From: Gordonia lacunae
Lineage (GTDB): Bacteria; Actinomycetota; Actinomycetes; Mycobacteriales; Mycobacteriaceae
NCBI RefSeq assembly: GCF_002149015.1
Contig: NZ_NGFO01000005.1
Span: 181,152-245,151, forward strand
Direction: 5' to 3'
Length of the DNA stretch: 64,000 nucleotides
The notes below the pieces were generated by a model, which worked only from the letters and a program-made list of their open reading frames with translations, was not told where the DNA came from and did not search any database. Both the position numbers and the translations under genes were made by a program. Shown one piece after another: positions 63,940 to 64,000 of the stretch (positions are counted from its first letter, which is position 1; each line of letters opens with the position of its first letter).

Positions 63940-64000
63940 CGTGTGCTCCTGACGATCGTGGGCTGTGGTCTCGGCGGGTGGTGCTGGGCTGTCTCGGAGG

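Overview
The window is GC-rich actinobacterial DNA. The gene order matches mycolic-acid-containing Corynebacteriales: infA-rpmJ-rpsM-rpsK-rpsD-rpoA-rplQ-truA; ahcY-tmk-mtrA-mtrB-lpqB-comF-hpf-secA; the Rv3235-like/WS-DGAT/DUF6912/reductase/DesA3 group; rsgA-aroA. Together with a propane-oxidation-type accessory cluster at the right end, a Gordonia-like organism is the best guess. This rests on gene content and remembered family features, not on a database search. I found no tRNA, rRNA, CRISPR, phage or complete insertion sequence.

Layout. 1-2030: metE (minus strand, cut by the window edge) behind a cobalamin riboswitch. 2470-7899: a small DUF1801-type gene, then the ribosomal protein/rpoA/truA block. 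8007-11243: a TM2 protein, a membrane protein, an alpha/beta hydrolase and a DedA protein. 11399-18894: a type VII secretion (ESX) island. It holds an EspI-like ATPase facing a nine-gene plus-strand operon (EspD-like, EspL/YbaB-like, EspC-like, EspA-like, PE-like, PPE, EspG, and a WXG100 pair), closed by a hairpin terminator. No membrane-channel gene (eccB/C/D/E) or mycosin is present. 19201-28156: an amino-acid permease, ahcY, a Pro-rich membrane protein, tmk and mtrAB-lpqB. 28189-33037: comF, hpf, secA. 33148-41243: a lipid block with a WS/DGAT-like acyltransferase lacking the catalytic His, a flavin/2Fe-2S reductase and two tandem DesA3-type desaturases. The same palindromic operator lies before the reductase and before the first desaturase. 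41256-44380: rsgA, aroA, a VOC protein and a small coupled gene. 44381-44869 holds a 160-nt imperfect palindrome and a frameshifted small reading frame.

44870-52299: an NCS2 purine permease with an LRV-like tail, a NUDIX hydrolase, a TetR regulator with a Tat-exported flavoprotein, and a chromate-resistance locus in which ChrB is split into two overlapping genes divergent from chrA. 52324-56981: a pair of bacterial PH-domain membrane proteins, an SDR and an acyl-CoA dehydrogenase.

57088-63939 is the tail of a soluble di-iron (propane/MimABCD-type) monooxygenase cluster on the minus strand: amidohydrolase, DUF59-type protein, zinc alcohol dehydrogenase, GroEL-like chaperonin, then an AcoR-like regulator. 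The monooxygenase genes themselves would lie beyond 64000. The regulator has the domain plan of a sigma-54 activator but lacks the GAFTGA loop and has a broken Walker A. A complex repeat element sits between the dehydrogenase and the chaperonin.
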